Assembly (NCBI GenBank): GCA_019787685.1
Contig: JAHNUO010000006.1
Span: 1,612,001 to 1,676,000, forward strand
Reading direction: 5' to 3'
Source: Chiua virens
Lineage: Eukaryota > Basidiomycota > Agaricomycetes > Boletales > Boletaceae
Length of the DNA: 64,000 nt
In this document: one piece after another, positions 23,467-34,099 of the stretch
Layout of the letters: the number at the start of each line of letters is the position of its first letter
Numbering within the stretch: the first letter of the stretch is position 1
Made by a program: the position numbers and the translations under genes
Notes under the pieces: generated by a model
What the model saw: only the letters and a program-made list of their open reading frames with translations
What the model was told of the DNA's origin: nothing
Database searches by the model: none

Positions 23467-25309
23467 GGCACAGACACCCTACAAAGCAAACGGATGGCGA
23501 GACTTGTTAATAACATTTGGACTCTCTCATAGACACCCTGCTCTAGTCGAGCAGCTAATACACGGTTTCCACGCACATGCCCCCACCATAACCCGATCCT
23601 TCACCCCACCCAACAATCCCTCCATTAATGTACATCGCCATGCTTTCGACGAAATATTGCACAAAGAGTTTACGAAGCAACGTTACATAGGACCCTTTAC
23701 CCAAGACGCACTCGAAACCCTCATCGGACCTTTCCAAACCTCCCCATTAAGTCTAATACCCAAACCGGGCAAACCAGGAAAATTCAGATTAATACAGAAT
23801 CTTTCGTACCCTAACTCGCCCCAATCTAATGGGCCACCGTCTATCAATTCCCAAATAGACTTTACGCTTTTCCCATGTGCATGGGGTACTTTCTACACGG
23901 CATGTACCCTGATTAACACCCTCCCACCAGGAAGCCAAGGAGCAACCAGAGACGTAGCAGAAGCCTATCACATAATCCCATTACACCCTTCCCAATGGCC
24001 CGCTCTCGTTGTGCGCATCTCAGATGAACCCGCACTTTTCGCAGTAGACACCACCCTTTGTTTTGGAAATGGCCCTTCAGCTGGAACTTATGGTATTGTG
24101 CGTGACGCAGGCCTAGACATTCTCCGAGCTGCAGGCATAGGTCCAGTAATTGCATGGGTAGACGATCATCTTTTCATACGCCTACATCACAGCACTATTG
24201 CTGACTATAACAAGGCACGTGAAGCCAAAGCACGTACTATTGCTAAGCATGGCGGAAAGATCAAAGACAATGGCCGCTTGTGGTTCAAAGGAGAGCTCCT
24301 AGCCGATGATACCTTTGAAGAATTCGCCGAGGACTGCACCCACCCTATAAAAAACCTGTACCCAGAGAACTCAAATAATCCCTTAGCATCCAATTCAGAG
24401 TCATACACATACGACTTTGAACACATTGACCGGATATCCGATCCCCTTGGAATACCCTGGGAACTCTCCAAAGACACACCCTTCTCCTCGAACCCAACCT
24501 TCATTGGCTTCACATGGGACCTTGAGAACAAAACAGTCACTCTTACCACAGCCAAACGGACCAAATATATCAATGCAATACAGGATTGGCTACGCACAAC
24601 TGCACATACACTCGAACAAGTAGAGAAATTATACGGACGACTCTCCCACGCATCATTAGTCATCCCAGAGGGCAACGCTTACCTCACCTCACTCCAGGCA
24701 ATGCTGGGAATTTTCGGAGACAACCCTTTCATGCCCCGTAGGCAGCCACGCAACCTAGTTGACGAACTCCACTGGTGGCTCCAAGCATTAAATTCCAAAC
24801 CCCCCATCCCAATCCCCCACCACCCATACACAGTCGACCACAAAGCCTTCTCAGATGCCAGCTCCAGTCATGGCCTGGGGATCGTCATCGATGGTAAATG
24901 GCGTGCATGGAAGCTGTCCAAACACTGGCACCACAATGGACGAGACATCGGGTGGGCAGAAAGCATTGCTTTCGAGCTACTCATCTGAGCACTGCTCACA
25001 ATTGACTCATCCAGCACGCCACTCATGGTTTATTGCGACAACCAAGGAGTTGTCGAAGCCTGGAGGAAAGGCTGCAGCCGGAACACACCAACTAATGCCA
25101 CCTTCAGGAGAATACACTCCCTCTTGGCATCCCCCCCGCATCGGGTCTTCGCAAAATACATCCCTAGCGCAGACAACCCAGCTGACGGACCGTCTCACGG
25201 AGAGTATCCCTCCACCGAGGCTCTACTCCCACGAGTCTCGATACCTGATGAAATCCGCGACCTCATCATCAATTTCGACGACCCCAGCTGCCACACCCTC
25301 TGCATCTAA
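23382..25309 (+). pseudogene. Retrotransposon RT-RNase H, interrupted by an in-frame TGA
   Basis: Reverse transcriptase motifs appear in order: IPKPGKPGKFRLIQNLSYP, TRDVAEAYHIIPLHP (first catalytic Asp), FGNGPSAGTYG and AWVDDHLFI (catalytic DD). RNase H follows with FSDASSSHGLGIVIDG, AESIAFELLI, YCDNQGVVEAW and SADNPADGPSHG. The frame overlaps the end of gag, and Met at 23382 is a possible start. The TGA at 24986-24988 falls between the second and third RNase H catalytic segments. The frame continues unchanged after it to a stop at 25307-25309. The interruption would leave RT intact but remove the rest of RNase H. Confidence 0.8.
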
Positions 25310-26517
25310 TATCAACTTCACAAACCTGCATCCACTCCCAGCACACACCAGAGGAACCGTCCACCACACTGGCAATATCATTCCACCATATCCTCTAAAT
25401 TTAACACCCTCACCCTCGGACCTTCGCCCACACTGTGCAGCCAAAGACCGCTTAGAAAAATGGCTCCCACACCCCGACGCACTCCCCGTCCCAGCTTCCC
25501 CGGAAATTCTTGAACTCCAAGAAAGAGTTAAAACTGTCACCTTACAAGGCTGGGCAGAGAGCACCCGCGCTACATACGGTGCAGGACTACTAGTTTACCA
25601 TGTATTCTGTGACAGTAGGGAGATCCCGGAAAAAGAATGCGCACCGGCCAAACCTACGCTAATATCATCTTTCATATCAGCACTCGCGGGATCACTCTCT
25701 GGCAAAGCCATTCACAACTACATCTACGCGGTACGGGCCTGGCACACCCTCTACGGACTACCGTGGACCTTACACGAAGAACAAGTAAATACCATGTTGA
25801 AAGGCACCGCCAAACTCGCCCCCACCACAGTCAAACAAGACAAGCGCAAACCCATCACCACCGAAATGATTACCTGCATCAAAGACAAACTCGACCAGAA
25901 AAAACCACTTGACGCCGCCTTCTTTGCTTGTCTCACCACCATTTTCTACACCGCAGCACGCGTAGGCGAATTCACGCTCCAGAGACTTGACGCCTTCAAC
26001 CCGACCGAACACATCACCCCCGACGGCATTCGCGACGACACAGACCGCAATGGCTTTCACACCAAAGTTTTTGTCCTCCCACGCACAAAAGTCAGCCCCG
26101 CAGGTGAAGAAGTACATTGGGCGAAACAGGGCGGACCCACAGACCCTCTGGACGCCCTCAACAAACACTTTGCAGTCAACAACCCCCCCCCCCGCCAACG
26201 GCCCCCTCTTCGCTTACAAATCACCAAAAGGCTATCGCCTGATGACTCGACACACTTTCATCACACGACTCAACAAGCTCTCCAAAGAAGCCGGATTCGA
26301 TCGAATCCACGGTCACAGTATTCACATAGGAGCCACCCTAGAATACCTCCTCCGAGGAGTCCCCTTCAACGTCGTCAAAGTAAAAGGACGATGGGCAAGC
26401 AACGCTTTTCAGTTGTACCTCAGAAAACACAATCAAATCCTTGCACCATACATGCAATCCATGCCGCCCGAGACTGCTCTCGAATTCACTCGCCTAGCCA
26501 TGCCACCAGTGAGATAG
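25248..26517 (+). pseudogene. Retrotransposon tyrosine recombinase, frameshifted
   Basis: The N-terminal SAM-like core-binding part has LQGWAESTRATYGAGLLVYH and FISALAGSLSGKAIHNYI. The catalytic part has FYTAARVGEF (box I arginine), then GHSIHIGATLEYLLRG, VKVKGRWASNAFQLYLRKH (candidate nucleophile Tyr) and the end TRLAMPPVR. The frame changes at a run of 11 C (26183-26193). Before the run the frame opens upstream; after it the homologous frame is the one ending at 26517. In box II, family members normally read H-x-x-R, but here the arginine position is His. Met at 25248 overlaps the RNase H end by about 60 nt. Confidence 0.8.
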
Positions 26518-26760
26518 ACTTCAACTCGTGAGTTCAGCCCTCCTAGCACCTGGGATCCGAGTGCCACCTCGTCGCGTCGGGCCGTCCTAGCATCTGGGGA
26601 ACCCAGCTGACGCTCGGGTTCCAAGGTTCTCAGATCGCGACCGGAAGGCGCTCCGCGCCTTCGCCCACACACGGCTAGAATACTCGCTCTCTCTCTCCCC
26701 TCGAGTCACATAACGAACAACAAAGATCGAGTTATTTATACTTATCAGAGGTGGGTGAAT
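26518..26760. repeat. 3' non-coding part of the retrotransposon with hairpin and short repeats
   Basis: Contains an inverted repeat GAAGGCG-CTCCG-CGCCTTC at 26644-26662, and a near-repeat cctagcacctggg/cctagcatctgggg (about 26543 and 26590). The tcgctctctct string shared with the 5' side is at 26684. Such structures are expected near DIRS-type ends, but the termini are not defined. Confidence 0.45.
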
Positions 26761-27179
26761 CGAACAAACTTAGAATTAGCAAACAGGTGGAGCGAACCAG
26801 TGGAGAATTGATCGGAGCACACCAACAGTGACTATGCTTAAACACCGGTCCGCGTCATCATGGATATTTATTCCCAACGACTCACTTACACCAGGTCTAT
26901 ATCGCCACCGCTACTAGTCAGTCAGGTCTCCACACGTCTCTCAATAGAGTCGGTGGTATAATTCTGTCCGTAATCCAACTGTTAGCAGCTGCGATCAAGG
27001 AAATAAGACTAAAACACACCAATTCATGCGGTGTCATGAAGTGTGATTACTACTACTGGCGACGGCAATGTCTCTGCTACAGCTACAAGTTGACACTGGT
27101 CCACACGTGCAAACGACAATTATGGTCTTTCAAGTTCTGTGTCTGAAAATCTTGATGATTGTTGTACTATGTTGTTTGT
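26761..27179. other. Unannotated flank between the retrotransposon and permease relic D
   Basis: No gene or clear repeat was recognised in these 420 bp. Confidence 0.4.
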
Positions 27180-27430
27180 CAGGTATCTCACGAATTTAGC
27201 ATCCTCAAGAGCATCCTCCTCTGCAAGGTCGACCCCAGTCATATCAGGCACGAAGAAATATGTTACTACGACTCCAATAATGGCAGCGACAACGAGTGTC
27301 CAGCTTGAGCTTCACCAGATACATCAGCTGATTCGGGTACATAAAATAAACGGAAATCGTATGGTTTTCCGAAGTGAATTTGGATCGGTGTGAACACTTG
27401 TGTGTAAATTCCGAAACTGTCGACGCGCTT
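27180..27430 (-). pseudogene. C-terminal relic of a Git1-like permease (copy D)
   Basis: The minus strand is clearly homologous to the end of copies A and B. It covers the last helix and loop (YFFVPDMTGVDLAEE-like) and the preceding intron and exon edge around FTPIQIHF. The rest of the gene is missing on the upstream side after about 27430. A small in-place duplication of the atcctc string is visible at about 27199-27216. It lies about 500 bp beyond the retrotransposon and about 800 bp from copy B. Confidence 0.75.
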
Positions 27431-28237
27431 TCCCTCCGCTCTTGTCCCGACTCCCAAAGTTGCGAGCGCCTCACAGCATACTATATTTATCATGTTCAAC
27501 CACTTGCGGGCACGGTCAGGTCATTATCACACTCAGGGATGAGATGGAGACGCACTGGCACTTGTTTACCATTATTCCCAAAGGCAACATTTCGGAAGAT
27601 ACTGACTATCGCTACTGTGATCAGGCTGCAAAATTTGTGGGGCGTGCCTTTGTCCAATCAGTACTTACTCATCTATAGGCCTATATTGGTTTCGTACCGA
27701 TCTCGCCAAACACTGGTAGCCTAGCGTGTATGACAAAATGTCTTCCTACAGGTTATACATGTGATTCCAATTATATCGGGAGTCGTGTCGGATCCATGTA
27801 CCAGAAGCTTCCCAACGGCTCTCACTAATCTTGCAATGCTTCGTGCCAGTTCGTGGCGTCATTGTCGAGTAACCAATACCTTGTAATTCTGGTCACCAGG
27901 GAAGTGGTTCTGGTTCTCATCTTGAGAGCACGCCAATGGCCACATATTTGAGAAGCCCGCTGTGGAAATATAGGCTACCCAGCGGCTATAAATGGCGATC
28001 ATGTAAGAAACATGATCAAGAAATTCGTCGGTGCGAATAGCGACGTGAGATATTCGAAGGCCAAGTTGCTGTGTCAATACTTTGGTAGTAAGCTCTGGAG
28101 AGACGGCAGGGATCAAGTCCACTGGAAATCTGCAGACAGTCCGAGTCTTTGTACAATTAACCTATTAACGATGCTGAATCTGCACATGAACTTGAACGGC
28201 TATACTTCATTGAAAGAATACCTTCTTACATCAAGAT
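27431..28237. other. Interval with an unrecognised minus-strand frame
   Basis: The minus frame at 27859-28122 reads SPELTTKVLTQQLGLRISHV and then hydrophobic MIAIYSRWVAYISTAG. No family was recognised and no exon partners were found. It may be debris of the permease duplications or an unrelated fragment. Confidence 0.3.
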
Positions 28238-30591
28238 TCAAATTTTTTCCTCGATCCCCTCCTCACTCGTATTTGATCCAGCGATCAACCCTCTGTCGTC
28301 ATCCTCTCCGATCTCACCTTCCCAGCCATTCTCTGTAAGGTATCTCATGAACTTAGCATCCTCCTCCGCAAGGTCTACTCCAGTCATATCAGGCACGAAG
28401 AAGTACGTCACCAGCACTCCAGTGACACCGCAGATAGCAGCGATAATAAACGTCCATCTTCATGTTCGGGGGCAGTGTCAGTTGAGATTCATGCAAGTAA
28501 CACAAAGGTTACTATACCGTTTTCCAAGATTATTCTGGATCGGCGTGAACGCTTGAGTACCAACTGCAGCGCCAGTCTTCCCAATGGCTGCAGAAAGACC
28601 GTAGCACGTCCCACTAACGACTTCAACGCCTCAGAAACTCAATATGTATACAACCACATACCGCACTGGAGTCGCATATGATCTGCTCGTGTAAAGATAA
28701 TCGAGCCCGAAACAAAAATAGACAGTGATAACTTACTCGGAACTTGTCAAACCCAACATGTCACCCGGCCCCTGCATTAGCATGAGTGCGCGAACTATGT
28801 ACACAGTTTGAATGCTCATACCATGTTACCGAAAGATTGCATCAACCCGTAGCTACAAATCATGCCGCTTAGCGAATATTCGCACAATTAATCCTGCTTA
28901 CTCACAAGATAACGAAGAGAGGTATGATATTGGTGATCTTATTGTATGCGAGGCCGATAATGAGACCCTGAAAGAAGAGTAGTTTTAGCACTTGCAACGT
29001 GGTTCAAGAGGCGTGAAACTCACAAACACTAAATAACCGGAAAAGCCCAAAATCATCTGGAAACAGTGAGTCATTACACACAGCTACAGCTCTAACACTG
29101 ACAGTATTCCTTCTCCCTATTCGGTTACAGAGCCAGGCACCGACAAAGACACCAGGCAAGGCTATCGTTCCGAGCAAAAGTTGCCACTCGGCAGTCTTCT
29201 TGATATCACTGTTGTGGATTATACTGGAGATGATTGTCCCGGAGAACACACCGTTTGGGAACGTGACCTAAGAGTTGCATACAGTTGGCAACGTCAGAAA
29301 GCTGGTTGAAAGGCCAGTGCTTACAAAGTCGTAAAGGAACCTGTCGAAGATCAGATGTTGCATGCAGTAGTCATACAGACTCGAGTCCGCACCATGCGCC
29401 GCAGGTACCAATGAGGGTGCGCCAATAATGTTTCACTACTAACCAGTAGGGAACACGACCTGGAAAAGGTTCAATAACATTCTCGCACGTGCTGAAAAAA
29501 CCTGTCACGTTTTATGGCGCCCTTGCGATAAAGTTTGGAACTCAACATCCGTAGACGAAAGAAGAGCACAGATAAAGGTAATAGAATGCCGATACCGAAG
29601 CAAACACGCCAGACAGTCTCGAGGTGTTGTTCACCGGCCGCAGAGAGCACGATCAAGAACACGGAAATAGCCAATGGACCACCAAACTGAATTCAGAGGT
29701 ATGTCAGTGGTTCGCGGAAACACTGATGATGGACTTGAGGTTTTACCGAAAGAACGAAATTCGTGACCATGATAAAGACTGCGAAATAAATAAAGGCGGG
29801 AAGACAATGGGTGGATCGGAAATACCTGGTCCACGATCCTTGATGGATTTCTCGTTCGCTGCCTCACTCGCGCTCGTCGACGAGGCAGGGGTATTCACCG
29901 CCGACGCCCTGCCAGAATTAATGACAGAACACAAGTCCACGGGATTGAGCTGCTTACTACACCGGTGATTCCTCGTGCAATCGTCAGAAACCAAAAGAGA
30001 CCAACTGCACTCCCGTTAGGCGCCATGAGCGGCAGTGGCAAGAGTGGCACCCAGCACGATGAGCAGAGTGGTTGATACAAGAGCAACCTTACGGCCAATT
30101 CGGTCACAAATTATGCCGACAACGATTTGCCCGATAACAGCGCCTGACTCAGATTTAGGTCAGATCCCTTTGTGACACCTATGTAAGTCTGCTCTGATGC
30201 ACTAACCAACAAGCAAAGCATTTGACACTTGGGTAGAGACGGTCGATGTATAAGATTTAGAGTACAGTTGCTTGAAGACGACCTACAGAGGACAGTCGAG
30301 AACTGGTGACAAAAGGAAGGAAGCAACGTACGTTTGCCATAGTCATTAAGTTGTTCTGATCTGGAACGTCTTCAGCTGAAAATCTGCAAAAACGCTGAAT
30401 GCATAGTTACAGCCATCGCTAATCAAACCAAAACCGGATGCAATGATGGTAAACCAGACGCTGATGGACTCCCTTTCATTGAGTTTATGGGCGGTCTCTT
30501 TGAGATTTGTTTCGTAAGCGTTGACAGAGATGTTCCGAGGGCCATTGGTTTGGTCCCCCTTCGGGAGGTTGGCATCTTTTTCAGCCGACAT
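28238..30591 (-). CDS. Git1-like MFS permease, copy B (one frame anomaly)
   Basis: A paralogue of copy A with the same exon layout. Start MSAEKDANLPKGDQTNGPRN; then IIASGFGLISDG, IICDRIGRKVALV, GLFWFLTIARGITGV, HLETVWRVCFGIGILLPLSV, AEWQLLLGTIALPGVFVGA, WLCNRIGRRN. The acidic tail includes DDDRGLIAGSNTSEEGIEEK. Near 30016-30020 the frame breaks by one base between AAHGA and the NGSAVG segment. Other exons look intact, so this could be a sequence error or an early inactivating mutation. An E-box CACGTG lies 104 bp upstream of the start. In yeast GIT1 is phosphate/inositol regulated through such sites, so phosphate control is a reasonable inference. Confidence 0.78.
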
Positions 30592-30694
30592 GACTCAGAG
30601 ATGCGGTATATGAAGCGGCGCCTGAGACTATCGAAGGTTGGAGAGGAGATACAGTGGGAACCCCAATGTTACTGTACAGTTTTATACAAGAGCA

Positions 30695-30700
30695 CACGTG
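30695..30700. promoter_or_regulatory. CACGTG upstream of permease copy B
   Basis: The site is 104 bp upstream of the copy B start codon, context gcaCACGTGgcg. It has a Pho4/Cbf1-type core. Use in phosphate regulation is an inference from yeast GIT1. Confidence 0.4.
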
Positions 30701-30822
30701 GCGTCATGATGGGAGAGTATACTTGGCACGCGTCACAAGGATAATTAGCGATGTAATAAAAAGGTACGCACTTTGGAAAAACTACATATTATCAGTCACG
30801 CTGCTCTAGTAGTAGGACCTGG

Positions 30823-30836
30823 GCAGCCCGGGCTGC
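30823..30836. promoter_or_regulatory. 14-bp perfect palindrome GCAGCCCGGGCTGC
   Basis: It lies 232 bp upstream of permease copy B. A perfect palindrome of this length could be a dimeric factor site. No factor is recognised. Confidence 0.3.
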
Positions 30837-31389
30837 TGTAGTTCGGAGCAGGAATCCCGCTGACTCGGAGGGAGAATTGCCGGTCTCAGAGCCGAGTCAC
30901 CCAAACTTGAGATGGGTGGTGTTCCTGAGAATTGCAAGTACAGAAACAGCAAGATCCGTGATTCGCGCCATCATGATGCTATGGTATGAACTGCGATGTG
31001 AACTTTGGCATGAGACCCAAAACCGCCCATTCTGTCACAGCGGGTTTGACACTTGCACGTTCGTTATGCGCATCATGGTTGCCAACTAAAAATGGCCATT
31101 AGCCATAACTCTATTGAATATTGAATATTGAATATTTTTTGCTTGTCAACGTGCCATACGTACTACGGTACTATACTTACTAGTAGTGATTACTCCCTGA
31201 TTTTCAAGAGACCTTTGCACCCTTTCGAGGGCGGCGGACTGGCCTATAGCTACTAAGCCAGGTTGTACTTCAGTGCGGAACCGAACTAACTTGAAGGCCT
31301 GCCTTTTGCCGCCAGAAGGTTCCCAGACTCTGATTCGACCGCTACTGTCACTGTGGACATCTTGACCTGAAAACTTCTTGTAATACCAT
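30837..31389. other. Intergenic region before eIF3b
   Basis: No supportable gene. A short tandem of the 7-mer attgaat lies at about 31112-31136, followed by a T-rich run. Confidence 0.4.
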
Positions 31390-34005
31390 ATGGCCCTTCC
31401 GAACGGTAATACTTCACATCCCAATCTCGACGACGAGCTCGATTTACAGACATCGAAGCAAAGTAGGAGGTCATATCCACGCCTATTCCACAATGTTGAT
31501 AATCGCTCCCAGATATCACGTTGCTCTCGACGATGGTCTGGACAATGTCATCGTCGTGGATGGTGTCCCGGTAATCGACAAGTCAAAACTTGACAAACTT
31601 CTCGTCAAAATATCCAAAGAGTTCACCAAGAAGGGTGCCGCTCTAAAGCCTGAAAACATCTTCGTTCCCTGGGACAATGGAACAGAAAAAAGCAAAGGGT
31701 ATTCCTTCACCATTCTTCGATCGGTGGGGTGCTAATTGTCCCATTCCCAGTTACTTATTTGTTGATGCAGGGAGTGCAGACGCCGCGACATATGCGATCA
31801 ACGCCATGCATGGCCATCCCTTTGATTCAAAGCACACCTTCTTCGTCAATCGATTTGTCGAGATCGAACAATATGCCAACATAGATGAAACCTATGTGGA
31901 GCACAAGACAGAAGAGTTCCATCCAAAGGTTTGAAGATGAAAATCGCTCGCCTCAGCGCTAACCTTTCCCGCAGGAGCACCTTCGGGCTTGGCTTGCCGA
32001 TCCGCAAGGACGCGATCAGTATGTCATCTATCGCGGTGATGATGTAGAGATACATTGGCACGGGAAACCATCCCAGTGTGAAGTTGCATATTCAAAAAAG
32101 GTTTGTTTTGCGGTCGTAGCATCTATCTTGATTAACACGTTTCCCAGAATTGGACCGAACTCTATGCCTCATGGTCTCCTCTCGGCACGTACTTTGCGAC
32201 TCTCTTCCGCCAGGGTGTCCGCCTATGGGGTGGTCCTTCTTGGGAACCCCAACAACGCTTCGCTCATCCGTTTGTCAAGTTGATCGATTTCTCCCCTTGC
32301 GAAAATTATCTCGTTACCTGGTCTCATGATCCGATCGCTGTTTCTCCAGCTCTTCCTCAGGGTCCCGAGTATTTTTCGCCAGAAGACGAGGGCAACAACA
32401 TCGCTGTCTGGGATGTCAAATCTGGCCATTTACTCCGTACCTTCCCTACATCGCTCTTCGAAAATGAAGATCCCTCAATGAAAAAACAGATGCAGTGGCC
32501 CGCGCTCAAGTGGAGCGCTGACGACAAGTTTGTTGCGAGAGTGACAGCTGGTCAACAAATAAGCGTGTATGAGCTCCCTAGCATGGGTCTCCACGATAAG
32601 AAGAGCTTGAAGATCGAGGGCGTGGTTGACTATGAATGGTGTCCCCACGGTGACAAGGATAGAGAAGATAGCGAGAAGGCAACAAAAGCAGACAAACCAC
32701 CGAAGAAAGCTCGGGAGAATATGCTCGCTTATTGGACACCTGAGGTTGCTAATCAACCTGCACGGGTTACTCTTTTAGAATTTCCCAGTAGACAGATTCT
32801 GCGTCAAAAGAACCTGTTTCATGTCACAGAGGTTGGTGTATCGCCTTGTTGGGACGTGTATGATTAATAGGTTCTTTATCAGTGTAAACTTTACTGGCAA
32901 AATCATGGCGATTTCCTGTGCGTCAAAGTCGATCGTCACACGAAGACAAAGAAATCCATCTTTTGCAACCTCGAAATCTTTCGAGTTCGTGAAAAAGATT
33001 TCCCAGTGGAAGTTGTGGAACTCAAAGGTCGTTTCACTTTCCCTGGCTATAAACTCAGGCTGACTGGCATCTAGACACTGTAACGGACTTCTCATGGGAG
33101 CCTAAAGGGGAGCGGTTTGCTATCGTTTCGAGTAGTGACCCGAATCTCGGCAACCCCTGGTCCGGGTATCACCGTCAAAACGGATGTCAGTTTTTATCAA
33201 CTGGATCGCACCAAAAACGATTTCAGGCTTTTACGTATGTTTAAAAAAATTCTGAGTGGGCTCTCCCGTTGCTAATCGTAGTATGTTAGATACACTCACA
33301 TCCCGCACGAGCAATACCATTCGATGGTCACCGCGAGGGCGGCATGTGGTCCTCGCTACTGTAGGCTCATCTACCAAGTCCGAACTTGAGTTCTGGGACC
33401 TCGATTTAGTAGCGAAGAACGCAGAGAAGGCCAGATGGCGGAATGGGGTACCGGAATCCAGCAGCTCGGTTCAGCGGATCATTATGGAGTTACAGATGTA
33501 GAATGGGATCCGAGTGGAAGGTACCTCGCGACAAGCGCGAGCGCTTGGAGGCATACGGTAGGGTTCCCCAGAAAACGAATCTCGATGACTGCTAATTGAG
33601 GATTAGCTTGAGAATGGATACGCGATCTGGGACTTCCGTGGACAAGAGCTCGAGAAGCATATTCTGGATCGGTTCAAGCAGTTCATATGGCGGCCGCGGC
33701 CGCGGCCGTTGCTGACGCGGGAGCAACAACGACAGATCCGTCGAAACCTGAAAGAATATAGTCGCACGTTTGACGAAGAGGATGCGGCAGAAGAAAGTAA
33801 CGTCAGCGCAGAGCTAATTGCGCATCGCAAGCGGTTGGTCGACGAGTGGAATGCATGGCGGGCACGTTGCAAGCGTGACATTGCGGACGAGAAGCGGAGC
33901 AGGGGTCAGAGATTGGAACGCGGCAGAGGGGAGGAAGAGAAGGAGGAGATTGAGGAATGGATCGACGAAGTGGTTGAACAGATTGAAGAGGAAGTCGTCG
34001 AATAA
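31390..34005 (+). CDS. PRT1: Translation initiation factor eIF3 subunit b
   Basis: Scaffold subunit of eIF3 on the 40S ribosome. An N-terminal RRM spans [19 protein letters not shown] to [15 protein letters not shown] sequence. A WD/beta-propeller region follows, with [71 protein letters not shown] and [21 protein letters not shown]. The helical acidic tail is [16 protein letters not shown] to [17 protein letters not shown]. Exon 1 is 31390-31462 and intron 1 is 31463-31512. One-base length anomalies occur near 31443 (in a T run), 33154-33157 (CCCC) and 33429; homology continues on both sides. Start chosen at [19 protein letters not shown], which leads into the conserved DIEAKYHV. The gene is essential in yeast, so the breaks are probably sequencing artefacts. 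Confidence 0.93.
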
Positions 34006-34099
34006 AAGTGTCTATGGTATCGTGGTGAATGGAGTGGCTGTGTTATATGACCTTAGTCAAGTCTCTTTCGCTCTACAATAATCTAATCGGCCGGCTTTC

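Larger units (their letters stand above)
21650..26700 (+). mobile_element. DIRS-type tyrosine-recombinase retrotransposon, decayed copy
   Basis: Three overlapping plus-strand coding units are arranged gag, RT-RNase H, tyrosine recombinase. A retroelement that carries a YR instead of a DDE integrase or endonuclease is the hallmark of the DIRS/Ngaro order. The approximate limits rest on the coding content plus the shared 11-bp string near each end; true termini (inverted or split direct repeats, internal complementary region) were not resolved. The copy has an in-frame TGA inside RNase H, a frame slip at an 11-C run in YR, and loss of a catalytic arginine. It lies between permease copy A and relic D, with no host gene interrupted in an obvious way. 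Confidence 0.85.
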
